Origin: Pseudomonas lijiangensis
GTDB lineage: Bacteria > Pseudomonadota > Gammaproteobacteria > Pseudomonadales > Pseudomonadaceae
DNA length: 64,000 bases
Assembly (NCBI RefSeq): GCF_018968705.1
Contig: NZ_CP076668.1
Span: forward strand, 2,243,001-2,307,000
Direction: 5' to 3'
Part shown: positions 54,101 to 63,511 of the stretch, piece after piece
Layout of the letters: every line of letters starts with the position of its first letter
Numbering within the stretch: position 1 is the first letter of the stretch
Position numbers and translations under genes: made by a program
Notes under the pieces: generated by a model
The model's input: only the letters and a program-made list of their open reading frames with translations
What the model was told of the DNA's origin: nothing
The model's database searches: none

Positions 54101-54351
54101 TTCGTCCTATTTTGATGACGTCTCTCGCATTCATTCTCGGCGTCATGCCGCTGGTGTTCAGCAGTGGTGCTGGGTCTGTGAGCCAGAATGCAATCGGTAC
54201 GGGAGTCATCGGTGGCATGCTTGCGTCCACTTTCCTCGCCATCTTTATGACGCCGCTATTTTTCGTCGTGATCAGCAAACTGACGACGTCCAGGCGCGAG
54301 AAGAAAGCCTCTGTCAGCGACGAAGGTCTTCAAGCTGAAGGAGGGCAATGA
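51196..54351 (+). CDS. RND multidrug efflux pump, MexB/AcrB-like
   Basis: A 1051-aa inner-membrane transporter of the HAE1 family starting [20 protein letters not shown]. It has twelve predicted membrane helices with two large periplasmic loops. The proton-relay Asp pair is in [21 protein letters not shown]. It ends [18 protein letters not shown] and [13 protein letters not shown]. It exports drugs or toxic metabolites in a complex with the preceding adaptor. The third gene, the outer-membrane channel, is missing (see relic at 54353), so the complex must borrow a channel such as OprM. Confidence 0.93.
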   Translation: MANFFIDRPIFAWVLAIILMLAGVAAIFSLPVAQYPTIAPPTIQIQSRYPGASAATVENTVTQVIEQQMRGLDHLMYMSSTSDDFGQAAITLTFAPGTNPDIAQVQVQNKLQLATPQLPQTVQQTGIEVTKSNSSTLLTVGFISSDGAMNRDELSNYVASNIQDPVSRLDGVGQVQLYGRQFAMRVWLDPGKLNNYKLNPTDVTEAIASQNVQIAGGSLGGTPPAPGQMLQATITEATLLRTPAEFENILLKVEPDGSQVRVKDVARVELGGEDYNYLTLYNGQAASAIGIQLATGANALEVAERVRKRVAELAPFAPPGVVVTYPQDTTPFVTASIEGVVHTLIEGIVLVFLIMYLFLQNLRATLIPTIAVPVVLLGTFAAMAAVGFSINTLSMFGLVLAIGLLVDDAIVVVENVERVMAEDGLSPKEATRKAMGQITGALVGVAVVLGAVFVPVAFASGSVGAIYRQFSLTIVVAMILSVLTALILTPALCATMLKPIGSDHQKKTGFFGWFNRVFDKGQERYHSSVKRVIRCSSRSMLLYVLLTAAAVFMFFRVPTGFLPDEDQGRIFVVVTTPPGATQERTTRALDDVSAYLRGDEKDIVRSTWEINGYSFPGRAQTSGIIFVQMKDFAEREGDATRAQDLVARINERFAAYKDANISAGNPSAIPGLGNVSGFDLELMDSGGVGHDALMAARDDVIARGNASPVMQNVRPNGLSDTPKFKVNIDREKASALGLTAEGIDQAFSVAWGSAYVNKFLDMDNRIKSVYVQADAKWRMTPENLNDWYIRNRSGDMVPFSAFGSGEWIHGSPQLERYQGVPAIQINGNGAEGYSTGQAMDAMEEVLKDLPPGISYMWTGISVQERQSASQAPLMYAISIVFVFLCLAALYESWSIPISVIMVVPLGILGALAAALLRGMENDVFFQVSLLTTVGLAAKNAILIVEFAKDLQDKGMGVVEAAIEAARLRLRPILMTSLAFILGVMPLVFSSGAGSVSQNAIGTGVIGGMLASTFLAIFMTPLFFVVISKLTTSRREKKASVSDEGLQAEGGQ

Positions 54352-54352
54352 G

Positions 54353-54668
54353 ATGAAACTCATCCAAGGCTTTTCTCCTTTCCCGAGCTAACAGTCCAGT
54401 CACGCTTTACAAGGCGCTTGGAGGTAGGTGGGTGGAACGTCCTGCTGACCCAACCCCTCTGATGGCTGGTTTTGACCATACGAATAAGATCCCTGGGGAG
54501 GGATCAGTTCGTCCCATCAGGCCGTGTTTCATTTGTTCTGATGTCCGTGCGACGGGCACGGTTAGTGATGTTCCATTATTGAAAGTTAGAGCGCATCTCT
54601 CTGAGGGAAGAGGTTCCAGCGCGAAAACTTACTGGCATGTCACAAGCAAGAGGGCTGCACAGGCTTGA
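54353..54668 (+). pseudogene. Outer-membrane channel (OprM-like) gene with internal deletion
   Basis: Two bases after the pump gene an ATG opens MKLIQGFSPFP then stops at 54389-54391. Immediately after, in another frame, comes NSPVTLYKALGGRWVERPAD, which matches the C-terminal end of OprM/TtgC-type channels (LYKALGGGW). The 450 or so residues between are gone, so the operon has kept both ends of the channel gene and lost its middle. Frame 54432-54668 runs on without further similarity. Confidence 0.7.
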
Positions 54669-54730
54669 TACCAGAACCGGGGAGCCCCTCGAGCATCCTT
54701 CTCGCGCAATTCACGCAACCTGATCAAGCC

Positions 54731-55669
54731 TCATGCTCGGTATGACGCCTGTCCAGCGGAGTTACGAGATGTCGACTCCTCGGTATATCGCAGCGCATTT
54801 ACCAACATTTGAAATGCAGGAGTGTTTTGGCGTCGACTAGGGTAGTAGAGATGATACCCAGGGAACGGAGGGCACCAGTCTGCCAAGAGGGAAACGATTC
54901 GCCCTGCTTCCAGCTGTTCAACCACTTGCGACTTCAGTAGATACCCCAAACCGAAGCCCTCCAGTACGGCCTCCACAATCATTTCAGGCCGATTGAATGC
55001 CAGTTGCCCCGAAACCCGAATTTGAGCCTGCTCGCCGTCCTTTTCAAATTGCCATGCTGAGAATCCGCCAAGAGAGGCATGTCGTCGGTTGATGCATTGA
55101 TGAAGTGCAAGATCGTCTGGGGACTTTATGGGCGGATGTTTTGCCAAATATTCGGGTGACCCGAAAAGGATCATTTGTTCTGGCGGCCCGATAGGAACGG
55201 CAATCATGTCTTTGTTTACGTTCTCACCTAGCCTTATGCCGGCGTCGTAGCGCTCAGCAACGATGTCGACAAAGCTGTTGTCGACAGTGACCTCGACAGC
55301 AACGTCAGGGTAGTCAGGGAGTACGCGTCGCAGGATCGGCCAAAGGATTGTTTCGGACGCGTGATCGGCAGTTGTTATGCGCACATTCCCTGCGGGCTTG
55401 TCACCTACGACAGTCAAGGCACCCAACTGTGCCTCGATGATCGCGAGTGCCGGGCGCAACGTTTCGAGTAATCGTTCACCAGCCTCGGTAAGGGCTACGC
55501 TGCGTGTTGTTCGGGTCAGAAGGCGAATTCCCAGGCGCGCTTCCAGTCTGCGGATCTTGTGGCTTACCGCTGATTGGGAGGTACCTAGCTTTCCCGCAGC
55601 ACGGGTAAAACTTTGAGCTTCGGCAACGACTACAAATGCTGCCAAGCTTCCGAACTCATCATGAAGCAT
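54731..55669 (-). CDS. LysR-family transcriptional regulator
   Basis: A 312-aa LysR regulator with the N-terminal winged helix-turn-helix (SFTRAAGKLGTSQSAVSHKIRRLEARLGIRLLTRTTRSVALTEAG) and a substrate-binding-like effector domain (about 90-300, ending YHLYYPSRRQNTPAFQML). It lies 188 bp from a second, related LysR gene on the same strand; the two look like diverged paralogues. The pump operon or the reductase cluster beyond may be targets. Confidence 0.9.
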   Translation of the reverse strand: MLHDEFGSLAAFVVVAEAQSFTRAAGKLGTSQSAVSHKIRRLEARLGIRLLTRTTRSVALTEAGERLLETLRPALAIIEAQLGALTVVGDKPAGNVRITTADHASETILWPILRRVLPDYPDVAVEVTVDNSFVDIVAERYDAGIRLGENVNKDMIAVPIGPPEQMILFGSPEYLAKHPPIKSPDDLALHQCINRRHASLGGFSAWQFEKDGEQAQIRVSGQLAFNRPEMIVEAVLEGFGLGYLLKSQVVEQLEAGRIVSLLADWCPPFPGYHLYYPSRRQNTPAFQMLVNALRYTEESTSRNSAGQASYRA

Positions 55670-55857
55670 TCAATCGTCCACGTCATAAGCGGCCAGTTGG
55701 GTGGCCAGTTGAAGGAGGATAATCGGGGCAGAAGGCTGCTGGGGTCTCTCTTTGTTTCATGACATTTCGTCATGTTTGGACGGAAGAACGCGAAGCCCAT
55801 GGATCTCATTGCATCCCAAGGTCGGCGCGATTTGAGCATTCTCCGTTATGCTCTTGT

Positions 55858-56778
55858 TCAAGAGGGTAAGGCTGCTCGAAACAAATCCACCAGTTCCCGA
55901 AGACCGGGCGGCATCTGCCGGCGTCCTGGGTAGTAAAGATAAAAAGCTGGTTCGATGGGCGCCCAATCCGGAAGCACAATTTGCAGCTCACCGCGAGCCA
56001 GGTGACCGCTAACGCGTTCTTCGAGGCAGTAAGTGATTCCTCGATCCGCCAGAGCCATCTCAATCCCGAAAGCAGTCTCGTTTACACAGAGCTGCCCAGG
56101 AACATCGATGGCTTGGTGATCACCATTTTTTTCGAAATCCCAGCGGTAGATGACGCCGTTACCCGTTCGAATCTGGATGCAGTTATGGTTCTTCAAATCC
56201 TCGGGAACCAGGATGCGAGCATTAGCATTCAAATATCGAGGTGAAGCCACTGCCACCCACCTCAGATCCTCACTAAGTCGAACGGCAATGAAGTCCTCAG
56301 GAATCGTATTGCCAAAACGGATGCCGGCATCGAAGCCTGCTGCGACGATATCGACCATTTTGTCGTCTACTGCGACTTCCACCGAGACCTCGGGGTAAGC
56401 CTCCAGAAATGGAGGAAGAAACTTCGTGAATAGTAAACGTGCGCCGTCGGCTAACACGTTCAGACGAAGTCTGCCGGAAGGTCGATCTCTATGCCGATCT
56501 AACGCTGCCAAAGCGCCGCTTATCTCGGTAAAACCCACAGCCAATCGCTTGGCAAGAGCAGCTCCCGCATCAGTCGGAGACACCGTCCTGCTTGTTCGAT
56601 TCAACAGCCGAACCCCAAGCCGACTTTCCAGATTTCGGATGGCATGACTCAGCGCCGAGGTTGTGATACCGAGCTCGACCGCCGCATTGGTGAAGCTTCG
56701 CATCCTCTCAACAACGAGAAAGGAGTTCAGATCGGCGAGGTCTGCACGAGAAAGCCGCGTTGTAGGCAGTACAGGCAT
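55858..56778 (-). CDS. LysR-family transcriptional regulator
   Basis: A 306-aa LysR regulator with helix-turn-helix SFTNAAVELGITTSALSHAIRNLESRLGVRLLNRTSRTVSPTDAG and an effector domain ending FYLYYPGRRQMPPGLREL. It is divergent from the SDR gene at 56923 with 144 bp between, the usual layout for a LysR regulator and its target. A role in controlling the SDR-MFS-reductase group is therefore likely. Confidence 0.9.
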   Translation of the reverse strand: MPVLPTTRLSRADLADLNSFLVVERMRSFTNAAVELGITTSALSHAIRNLESRLGVRLLNRTSRTVSPTDAGAALAKRLAVGFTEISGALAALDRHRDRPSGRLRLNVLADGARLLFTKFLPPFLEAYPEVSVEVAVDDKMVDIVAAGFDAGIRFGNTIPEDFIAVRLSEDLRWVAVASPRYLNANARILVPEDLKNHNCIQIRTGNGVIYRWDFEKNGDHQAIDVPGQLCVNETAFGIEMALADRGITYCLEERVSGHLARGELQIVLPDWAPIEPAFYLYYPGRRQMPPGLRELVDLFRAALPS

Positions 56779-56922
56779 GACGAATCCATGGTTGAGATTA
56801 ATTCAACGGGTGATGTGGTTTTGCTAATCAATCCTGTGTTTTGCCTCATGTACCATTAATTCTACTCAACTATTGCCGCGTCAACTACCCGCTGACGCAA
56901 TTTCAGCCGGGAGAACATCTCC

Positions 56923-57783
56923 ATGAATCATCCAGCCATTCGCAAAGGTGCTGTTGCGGTCGTTACCGGCGCAGCAATGGGTATCGGCTACGCCATAGCG
57001 CGGCGAGTCGCCAGTGAGGGCATGAGCGTGGTTCTTTTTGATCGCGATTCGGCTGCACTGGACGCGGCGAGCAAGACATTGCTCAACGAATTTCAAGGTG
57101 TGAAATTGCTCGCCATCAAAGGCGATGTCACATCTGAAAGTGACCTGCATCAGTTGTATGAAGAGTCATGTGAGCTCGGTGAAGTATCCCTGTTGGTAAA
57201 CAACGCAGCCATCATTAAAGGGGCTGGCCCATGGGAGGGCATGTCCAAATGGCGGACGCTGATGGACATCAACTTCTGGAGCGTATTGACGCTTCAACAG
57301 CTTTTTGTGGAAACGATGTTTTCACAAAGCGGGGCTGCTGCCATCGTCAACCTTGGTTCGAAAGAAGGCATCACTACTCGCCCCGGGAACGCGGCATATT
57401 CACTCTCAAAAGCAGCGGTCAAAGTCCTTACGGAACAGCTGGCCCATGAGCTACGTGAAAAAGTAGGCGACCGTATTACAGCTCACCTCTTGATCCCCGG
57501 ATACACGTTCACGCCTATGAACTTCCCGGGTATGACCCGCGATACACACAAGCCAGACAGTCCATGGACAGCCGATCAGGTCGCTGAGCGCATGGTCGAG
57601 AAAATGGCCCGCGGGGACTTCTACATTTTTTGTGAAGACAACGAATCCAGTTGGGAATTGGATCAGCGACGCATGCAGTGGGCAGCAGATGACATGATTC
57701 AGAACCGTCCAGCGCTCTCTCGCTGGCACAAAGACTACGCAGGCAAATTCACGGATTACGTCGCTGATATTGCCGACAAGTAA
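56923..57783 (+). CDS. Short-chain dehydrogenase/reductase
   Basis: A 286-aa classical SDR. The cofactor loop is VVTGAAMGIGYAIARRVA, the NNAAI motif and catalytic Ser (VNLGSKEG) and Tyr-x-x-x-Lys (YSLSKAAVK) are present. The acidic residue at the end of beta2 (VVLFDRDSAAL) favours NAD. Substrate is not predictable. First gene on the plus strand of a LysR-linked cluster, followed by an MFS exporter 108 bp on. Confidence 0.88.
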   Translation: MNHPAIRKGAVAVVTGAAMGIGYAIARRVASEGMSVVLFDRDSAALDAASKTLLNEFQGVKLLAIKGDVTSESDLHQLYEESCELGEVSLLVNNAAIIKGAGPWEGMSKWRTLMDINFWSVLTLQQLFVETMFSQSGAAAIVNLGSKEGITTRPGNAAYSLSKAAVKVLTEQLAHELREKVGDRITAHLLIPGYTFTPMNFPGMTRDTHKPDSPWTADQVAERMVEKMARGDFYIFCEDNESSWELDQRRMQWAADDMIQNRPALSRWHKDYAGKFTDYVADIADK

Positions 57784-57891
57784 TTCTGGCGCTGTCTCGA
57801 TCAGCCCATCCTTGGCACCTCCTCCAAGCAGGTGCCGTCCCCTTCATTTCTAAAGCGTGCCCTCGGTACCGCTTCATCGGAGGCATCGTTG

Positions 57892-59127
57892 ATGACCAGT
57901 CAATCCAGTGTCGATACAAGCCCTTCGCAAACCCAGCCGGCCATTGATGTTCCGCACGGGATAGGCATGGCCATCACCATGCTCGGCTTGGGCGGCCTGT
58001 TCATCGGGACGGGTGAATTCGCGTCCATGAGTCTGCTTCCAGGTTTGGCGTCGAGCACCGACGTTTCCATACCGGTCGCGGGGGGTTACATCACGGCCTA
58101 CGCCCTTGGCGTCGTAGTTGGTGCACCTCTCATTGCGATCCTCGCCGCACGTTGGCCTCGCAAGGCTCTACTGATCGCTTTGCTTGCGTTGTTTGCTGTT
58201 GGATACGGAGCAAGTGCTGTCGCCTGGAATCACGCAACCTTGCTGGGGGCACGTTTCCTGGCCGGTCTGCCGCATGGCGCCTATTACGGCGTCGCCTGTC
58301 TGGTGGCCGCGGCCATGGTGGCTGAAAACCGAAAAGCCCAAGCTGCCGGCTACGTAATGGCGGGGTTGGCCGCGGCCAATGTTGTCGGTGTACCGGCTGC
58401 TACGTGGATCGGTCAACTCTTCGGGTGGCGGGGAGCGTTTGCTGCGCTCGCAGCGGGTGGAGTTATTGCCATCCTTCTATTTTGGATATTCATCCCGACC
58501 ATCCCCCGTGACGAGTCTGCGAGCCCGAAATCTGAACTCGGTGGACTTAAAAAACCACAGCTTTGGCTGACGCTTGCCACCGCCTCAATTGGCTTCGGCG
58601 GGATGTTTTCGGTGTACAGCTATATCACCCCGACGCTCACCGAGGTGACAGGTTTTTCATCCGGGCAAGTACCTATGGTTCTGGCGCTCTGGGGGGGCGG
58701 GATGATCGTTGGCAATCTGATAGGCGGGTGGTTGGCAGACCGCGCCCTGGTGCCTGCAATCTTCTACATCATGATCTGGAACGCGGTGTTTCTGACAGGC
58801 TTTTATGTTTTTGCATCATCTGGGATCGGGACATTGGCTGTACTGTTTCTCATCGGCTGCGGATTCGCACTGGTACCCGCACTTCAGGTGCGCCTGATGA
58901 ATGTTGCCGGCGAAGCTCAAACACTTGCAGCGGCACTCAATCACAGTGCTTTCAACATCTCCAACGCTGTCGGTGCATCGCTGGGCGGACTCGCCATCGC
59001 TGGTGGCCTCGGCTGGGCATCCACGGGTTGGGTTGGCGCAGGCCTGGCCGTTCTCGGCATCATCTTTTTTGCTATCTCCATCGGCGTTGAAAAGCGCTCC
59101 ATGTCGACCGGCGCTGCCAAGTCGTAA
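57892..59127 (+). CDS. MFS efflux transporter, AraJ/DHA1-like
   Basis: A 411-aa major-facilitator protein from ATG 57892. Twelve membrane helices are expected; the motif A-like loop AARWPRKALLIALLAL and the TGEFASMSLLPGLASS start are typical of the AraJ/YdhP drug-H+ antiporter group. It stands between SDR and aldo/keto reductase genes of a redox cluster, so it may export the compound or its reduction product. Confidence 0.87.
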   Translation: MTSQSSVDTSPSQTQPAIDVPHGIGMAITMLGLGGLFIGTGEFASMSLLPGLASSTDVSIPVAGGYITAYALGVVVGAPLIAILAARWPRKALLIALLALFAVGYGASAVAWNHATLLGARFLAGLPHGAYYGVACLVAAAMVAENRKAQAAGYVMAGLAAANVVGVPAATWIGQLFGWRGAFAALAAGGVIAILLFWIFIPTIPRDESASPKSELGGLKKPQLWLTLATASIGFGGMFSVYSYITPTLTEVTGFSSGQVPMVLALWGGGMIVGNLIGGWLADRALVPAIFYIMIWNAVFLTGFYVFASSGIGTLAVLFLIGCGFALVPALQVRLMNVAGEAQTLAAALNHSAFNISNAVGASLGGLAIAGGLGWASTGWVGAGLAVLGIIFFAISIGVEKRSMSTGAAKS

Positions 59128-59202
59128 TAATGAGGGCGAGACATTACCCGGTGAGCTCCGAGCATCTCGCCTTCCACAGTTCAAAATTTAGGAGATTGGC
59201 TC

Positions 59203-60030
59203 ATGGTAAAGCAACAGCTGACTATTCAACTATCTGACGCACAGCGTATCCCGCAGATTGGTCTGGGAGTATGGCAAGCCAGCGATGACGAAGCGCGTGC
59301 CGCTGTCCGTGTCGCGATTGAAGAGGGTTATTGTCATGTGGACACTGCATCGATCTACGGAAACGAGAAGGGTGTCGGTGAAGGTCTTCGAGACTCTGGC
59401 GCACCTCGGGAGCAAGTGTTTCTGACCACCAAGGTTTGGAATAACGCCCACGGCTTTGATGCCGCTACAGCAGCGCTGGATGCCAGCCTGAAGCGGCTGA
59501 AGGTTGATTACGTCGATCTGCTCCTCATTCACTGGCCGGTACCCAGCCAAAACGACTATGTGGATACCTGGCGAGCATTGATCGAAGCGCAGCGCATTGG
59601 AAAGGCCAAATCTATTGGTGTTTCCAACTTTAATCGAGACCATTTGCAAAGGCTGACCGAGGAGACAGGAGTCGCACCGGTTCTAAATCAGATCGAGCTT
59701 CATCCTTTCCTGCAGCAGCGCGAGCTTAGGGATGTCCACGAATCAATGGGTATTGCTACGCAGTCTTGGAGTCCATTGGGGCAGGGGAGTGCGCTTAGTA
59801 ATCCGGCTATATCAGAAATTGCCCGCAAGCACGGTAGAACAGCGGCTCAGGTCATTATTCGCTGGCACATAGAGCTCGGACTGATTGCGATCCCGAAATC
59901 CATCACGCCTTCGCGTATTTATGAGAATTTCAACGTTTTCGACTTCTCTTTGGATACGTCTGACCTGGCCGCATTCGCTGCGCTGGATAGTGGAAAACGC
60001 TTGGGCCCTGACCCAAGTACATTTGCTTGA
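59203..60030 (+). CDS. Aldo/keto reductase, DkgA/AKR5-like
   Basis: A 275-aa NADPH-dependent reductase with a TIM barrel. Catalytic residues appear in order: Asp and Tyr in HVDTASIYGNEKGVG, Lys in FLTTKVWN, His in LLLIHWPVP. The NADP-binding end is IPKSITPSRIYENFNVFDF. It likely reduces aldehydes or 2,5-diketo sugars. AGGAG precedes the ATG. A stem-loop follows. Confidence 0.9.
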   Translation: MVKQQLTIQLSDAQRIPQIGLGVWQASDDEARAAVRVAIEEGYCHVDTASIYGNEKGVGEGLRDSGAPREQVFLTTKVWNNAHGFDAATAALDASLKRLKVDYVDLLLIHWPVPSQNDYVDTWRALIEAQRIGKAKSIGVSNFNRDHLQRLTEETGVAPVLNQIELHPFLQQRELRDVHESMGIATQSWSPLGQGSALSNPAISEIARKHGRTAAQVIIRWHIELGLIAIPKSITPSRIYENFNVFDFSLDTSDLAAFAALDSGKRLGPDPSTFA

Positions 60031-60073
60031 GCGATCTCAGCGTAGTGTTCGACGGTAATGCAACTACCCTTGT

Positions 60074-60105
60074 ACCGGCAGGGCTTTTAACGCTGCCGGT
60101 ATTTT
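60074..60105 (+). terminator. Rho-independent terminator
   Basis: Stem ACCGGCAG (60074-60081) pairs with CTGCCGGT (60093-60100), then ATTTT. It lies between the convergent aldo/keto reductase genes and follows the plus-strand one by 44 bp. Confidence 0.75.
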
Positions 60106-60113
60106 GGGCTAAT

Positions 60114-61109
60114 TCAGGAAAACCCAGTCACCGCATGAGGCACGTATGGAGCCTCTAGGCGTTCGATTTCATCGTCCGTCAGCACCAGCTCCAGCGCCGC
60201 AACTGCGTCGTCCAGTTGGGAGGGCTTGGAGGCACCAACAATGGGGGCTGATACTCCGCGCTTGGCCAATACCCATGCCAACGCAATCTGCGCCATCGGT
60301 ACACCTCGTTCACCGGCGACCTGCTCTACGACGTCAATCACACGACCGTCTTCAACTTCTGTAGCTTGATAGAACGACTGTCCGGTGACATCAGTTTTGG
60401 TGCGCTCCGTCTGCTTGCCTTGCGGCCTGGTCAACCTGCCGCGAGCCATAGGACTCCATGGCATCAGTCCAACACCTTGATCAAGGCAGAGCGGGATCAT
60501 TTCTCGCTCCTCTTCTCGATACACCAGGTTCAGGTAGTTCTGCATGGATACGAATTTGCTCCAACCGTTCGCCACCGCTACTTGCTGAGCTTTAGCGAAT
60601 TGCCACGCGTACATGGAGGATGCGCCTATGTACCTGGCTTTACCTGCCTTGATGATGTCATGCAGAGCTTCCATCGTTTCTTCGATCGGGGTGTCGTAGT
60701 CCCAACGATGAATCTGATACAGGTCGATATAGTCGGTACCCAAACGAGTCAGGCTCGCATCAACGCTGGCCATGATTGCTTTACGGGAGAGGCCTTTTTC
60801 ATTTGGTTTTGTTGAGCCTTCCCACATATTCGCAGGGAAAAATACCTTCGTAGCGATCACGGTCTCTTCTCGACGCGTGAACTCTTTTAGAAGCTTGCCA
60901 ACAATGATTTCAGACGTTCCAGCGGAGTAGCTGTTCGCGGTATCGAAAAAGTTAATCCCATGCTCCACCGCGTGCTTGATGATGGGTCGACTTGATTCTT
61001 CTCCTATTGTCCAAGGGTGTGTGCCAGCATCTGGTTCGCCAAAGGTCATACACCCGAGACAAAGTCTGGAGATATCCAGGCCTGTGTTGCCCAGCTTCAC
61101 ATACTTCAT
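60114..61109 (-). CDS. Aldo/keto reductase, YajO/AKR11-like
   Basis: A 331-aa reductase with catalytic residues in FFDTANSY, ATKVFFPAN and LYQIHRWD, and the cofactor end PIVGASKPSQLDDAVAAL. It is related only distantly to the reductase at 59203 and belongs to the longer YajO/Tas type. Convergent with the upstream plus-strand genes and probably separately regulated. Confidence 0.9.
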   Translation of the reverse strand: MKYVKLGNTGLDISRLCLGCMTFGEPDAGTHPWTIGEESSRPIIKHAVEHGINFFDTANSYSAGTSEIIVGKLLKEFTRREETVIATKVFFPANMWEGSTKPNEKGLSRKAIMASVDASLTRLGTDYIDLYQIHRWDYDTPIEETMEALHDIIKAGKARYIGASSMYAWQFAKAQQVAVANGWSKFVSMQNYLNLVYREEEREMIPLCLDQGVGLMPWSPMARGRLTRPQGKQTERTKTDVTGQSFYQATEVEDGRVIDVVEQVAGERGVPMAQIALAWVLAKRGVSAPIVGASKPSQLDDAVAALELVLTDDEIERLEAPYVPHAVTGFS

Positions 61110-61300
61110 AAATCCTCCATCAGATCTTCGATTCGTTAGCCGCTTGACCTCGCCGGGCGCCGCATCACAGAAAGCATACCCGCAACCAGCGTTGAGCTGA
61201 TTTCAATCAAGTGTTGACTGAAATCTAAGGGTTCTTCGCATCACGCAGCAGTCAGTACAGGGGTAAGCGATTTGATTGAAAATGAGCCTGGGAGGAAGAA

Positions 61301-62191
61301 ATGCACCAACCAATTAAGCGGGTGGCTGTCACTGGTGGTCATGGCAAGATCGGTAAAGTTTTGGTTCCCTATCTGCGGGAGCGCGGTCATGACGTCTTCG
61401 TGATAGATAAGGATGACCCGCTCAATCTCGACGAGCCGATGATGAAGGCCAACCTGGAGGATTTTGGACAAGCTTTAGATGCCCTGTCGTCGGTTGGTAA
61501 AGACGTGTACGCCCGACCAGAGCGCGAGGCATTCGATGCCGTTATTCATCTAGCGAGTATGCCCCACCCGCGTATGCTTCCGGACAGCGACGAGTTCCGC
61601 CTCAACATGACGGTGACCTACAACGTTTTTGAATCGTGCCGTCGCCTCGGTATTAAAAATATCATCTGGGCGGCGAGTGAAGTGGGCACTGGTGTGCCTT
61701 ACGACAAAACGGATGCGCCTTATGTGCCGGTGGATGAAGACTACCCAATGCGTGGGTACAACGTCTACTCCTTGACCAAGGTGCTGGGCGAAGAAATGGC
61801 TCGCCAGTTCTGCTTGAATGACCCATCCCTGCGCATCACCTGCTTGCGTCTGTCCAACGTCATGAACCCGGAAGAGTACGCCAAATTCGAGACATGGCAG
61901 GACGACCCCACTGTTCGCCTTTGGAATTTCTGGACATACGTCGACAACCGGGACGTAGCGCAGGGCATTGAATTGGCATTGCATTATGACGTCCGCGGTA
62001 AGGATGAATTCTTCATCACCAACGACGAGACAGTCATGCGTACACCAAGCAGCGAGCTGCTTGATCAGCATTATCCGAGCATTGAGCGGCGTAAGGAGAT
62101 CAATGGGAACGAAGTGCTACTTTCGAATGAGAAAGCCAAGCGCGTCCTTGGCTTCAAGCCTGCCTATTCCTGGTTGCGTGAAGTCGAATAA
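61301..62191 (+). CDS. NAD-dependent epimerase/dehydratase family protein
   Basis: A 296-aa extended SDR. The nucleotide-binding loop is VAVTGGHGKIGKVLVPYL, catalytic YSLTK lies in GYNVYSLTKVLGEEMA, and the Ser region is IWAASEVGTG. It acts on NDP-sugars or related ketones; the true substrate is unclear. A terminator hairpin follows 57 bp after the stop. Confidence 0.87.
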   Translation: MHQPIKRVAVTGGHGKIGKVLVPYLRERGHDVFVIDKDDPLNLDEPMMKANLEDFGQALDALSSVGKDVYARPEREAFDAVIHLASMPHPRMLPDSDEFRLNMTVTYNVFESCRRLGIKNIIWAASEVGTGVPYDKTDAPYVPVDEDYPMRGYNVYSLTKVLGEEMARQFCLNDPSLRITCLRLSNVMNPEEYAKFETWQDDPTVRLWNFWTYVDNRDVAQGIELALHYDVRGKDEFFITNDETVMRTPSSELLDQHYPSIERRKEINGNEVLLSNEKAKRVLGFKPAYSWLREVE

Positions 62192-62247
62192 AAAGCTTGA
62201 TCAGGTCCGAGCTACCATCAACGCTTCGTAGTTAAGCGCATAGCGTT

Positions 62248-62278
62248 CATTGCCCCATTCATTGGGGCAATGTTCTTT
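62248..62278 (+). terminator. Rho-independent terminator
   Basis: A perfect 10-bp stem CATTGCCCCA / TGGGGCAATG with a 5-nt loop is followed by a T-rich tract (TTCTTTCTT). It ends the epimerase transcript. A second hairpin (CGGCGACCAA / TTGGTCGCCG, 62574-62599) may end the opposite SDR gene. The 300 bp between the two hold no gene that I can support. Confidence 0.8.
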
Positions 62279-62607
62279 CTTGAAAACTAAAAATCACGAC
62301 GCATGCCTTGGGATCGACGAGATGAAAAAGCTAGAAGAGGCTGGTTTTTAGGGGAGGGCGACGTGTTCGGTGCTGTTGCCGATTGGAGAGGCGGGGTTGC
62401 ACGAGCGCCCCTTTGTCACTTGGAACGTGTTGAATCAGCAAGTTCATCGGCAATGTGGTGAACAACCTACTCCCTGACACAGTGACTGCCGGTTTGCATG
62501 CGAAAGGAGCGCGCCCTGGATCAGGGTTGGAAGATCAGGACGATTGATTGAGGATCGCAAGCTTCCAACACGTCGGCGACCAATCTGAGTTGGTCGCCGA
62601 AGTTGCC

Positions 62608-63351
62608 TTACCAGTCCTGTTTGGTCGGATGAATAACAATGTCGTTGATGGTGAGGTCGTTAGGCTGGTCTAGGGTATACGCCACTGCCTCGGCAACCTG
62701 CTCAGGCGTTATGGCAATCTTGTTCAACTCCTGAGCTGCCTTTTTGCCTTCGCTATTGTTCACCTTGTCTGCCCAACCGGTATCAATTACGCCAGGGCTG
62801 ATCATGGATACCTGGATGCCGTTCTCAACACCGACCTCTTTACGCAGGCTTTCTGTGATGCCTCGGATGAAGAATTTTGTCGCGCTGTAGACTCCGCTTG
62901 AGCCGCCCACGTGGAGACCGGCTACGGAAGACATGTTCAGGATTTTGCCATGCCCTTGGGCAATCATGCCTGGTAGCACAGCCGCGATGGCATGCAGATA
63001 TCCACGGATATTTGTATCGATCATCTGATCCCAGTCATCGACTGCAACGTCCTTCCAATCAGAAAACAGCATGAGTCCAGCGTTGTTCACCAGGCTGTCT
63101 ACCTTCTCGTACTTAGAAACCGTGAACCTGACGAGATCGTCCAGGCTAGAGCGTTCGGACACATTGATGACGTAGTACGACGCTTCTCCGCCTGCATCCT
63201 TGATTTGCGACACGAGCTTCTTGAGTTTTTCCTCGTTCCGAGCCGCCAACACAATCTTGCTCCCTTGACTTGCAAGCCTCAGCGCACTCGCTGCGCCAAT
63301 GCCCGATGAGGCGCCAGTAATGATGGTTACCGTGTTTTCCAGATTCGACAT
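62608..63351 (-). CDS. Short-chain dehydrogenase/reductase
   Basis: A 247-aa classical SDR, similar in type to YdfG-like NADP-dependent oxidoreductases. Landmarks are IITGASSGIGAASALRLA, NNAGLML, NMSSVAG and YSATKFF. It ends NDIVIHPTKQDW. AGGAA lies upstream of the ATG. Divergent from another SDR gene at 63512. Confidence 0.9.
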   Translation of the reverse strand: MSNLENTVTIITGASSGIGAASALRLASQGSKIVLAARNEEKLKKLVSQIKDAGGEASYYVINVSERSSLDDLVRFTVSKYEKVDSLVNNAGLMLFSDWKDVAVDDWDQMIDTNIRGYLHAIAAVLPGMIAQGHGKILNMSSVAGLHVGGSSGVYSATKFFIRGITESLRKEVGVENGIQVSMISPGVIDTGWADKVNNSEGKKAAQELNKIAITPEQVAEAVAYTLDQPNDLTINDIVIHPTKQDW

Positions 63352-63511
63352 TTTCTGTTCCTCTTTGAGTTAGGGGCACAGCGTCCGACCGTTATGGAAC
63401 TGGGATGACCTTGTATGTGCACCAACGCTCCGTTGAATCCAGTTCATGGATCGTTCGGCTCTGGCGACTCTCCGATGGTAAGTGACACACATTTACTCAG
63501 AGGAGAAAATC

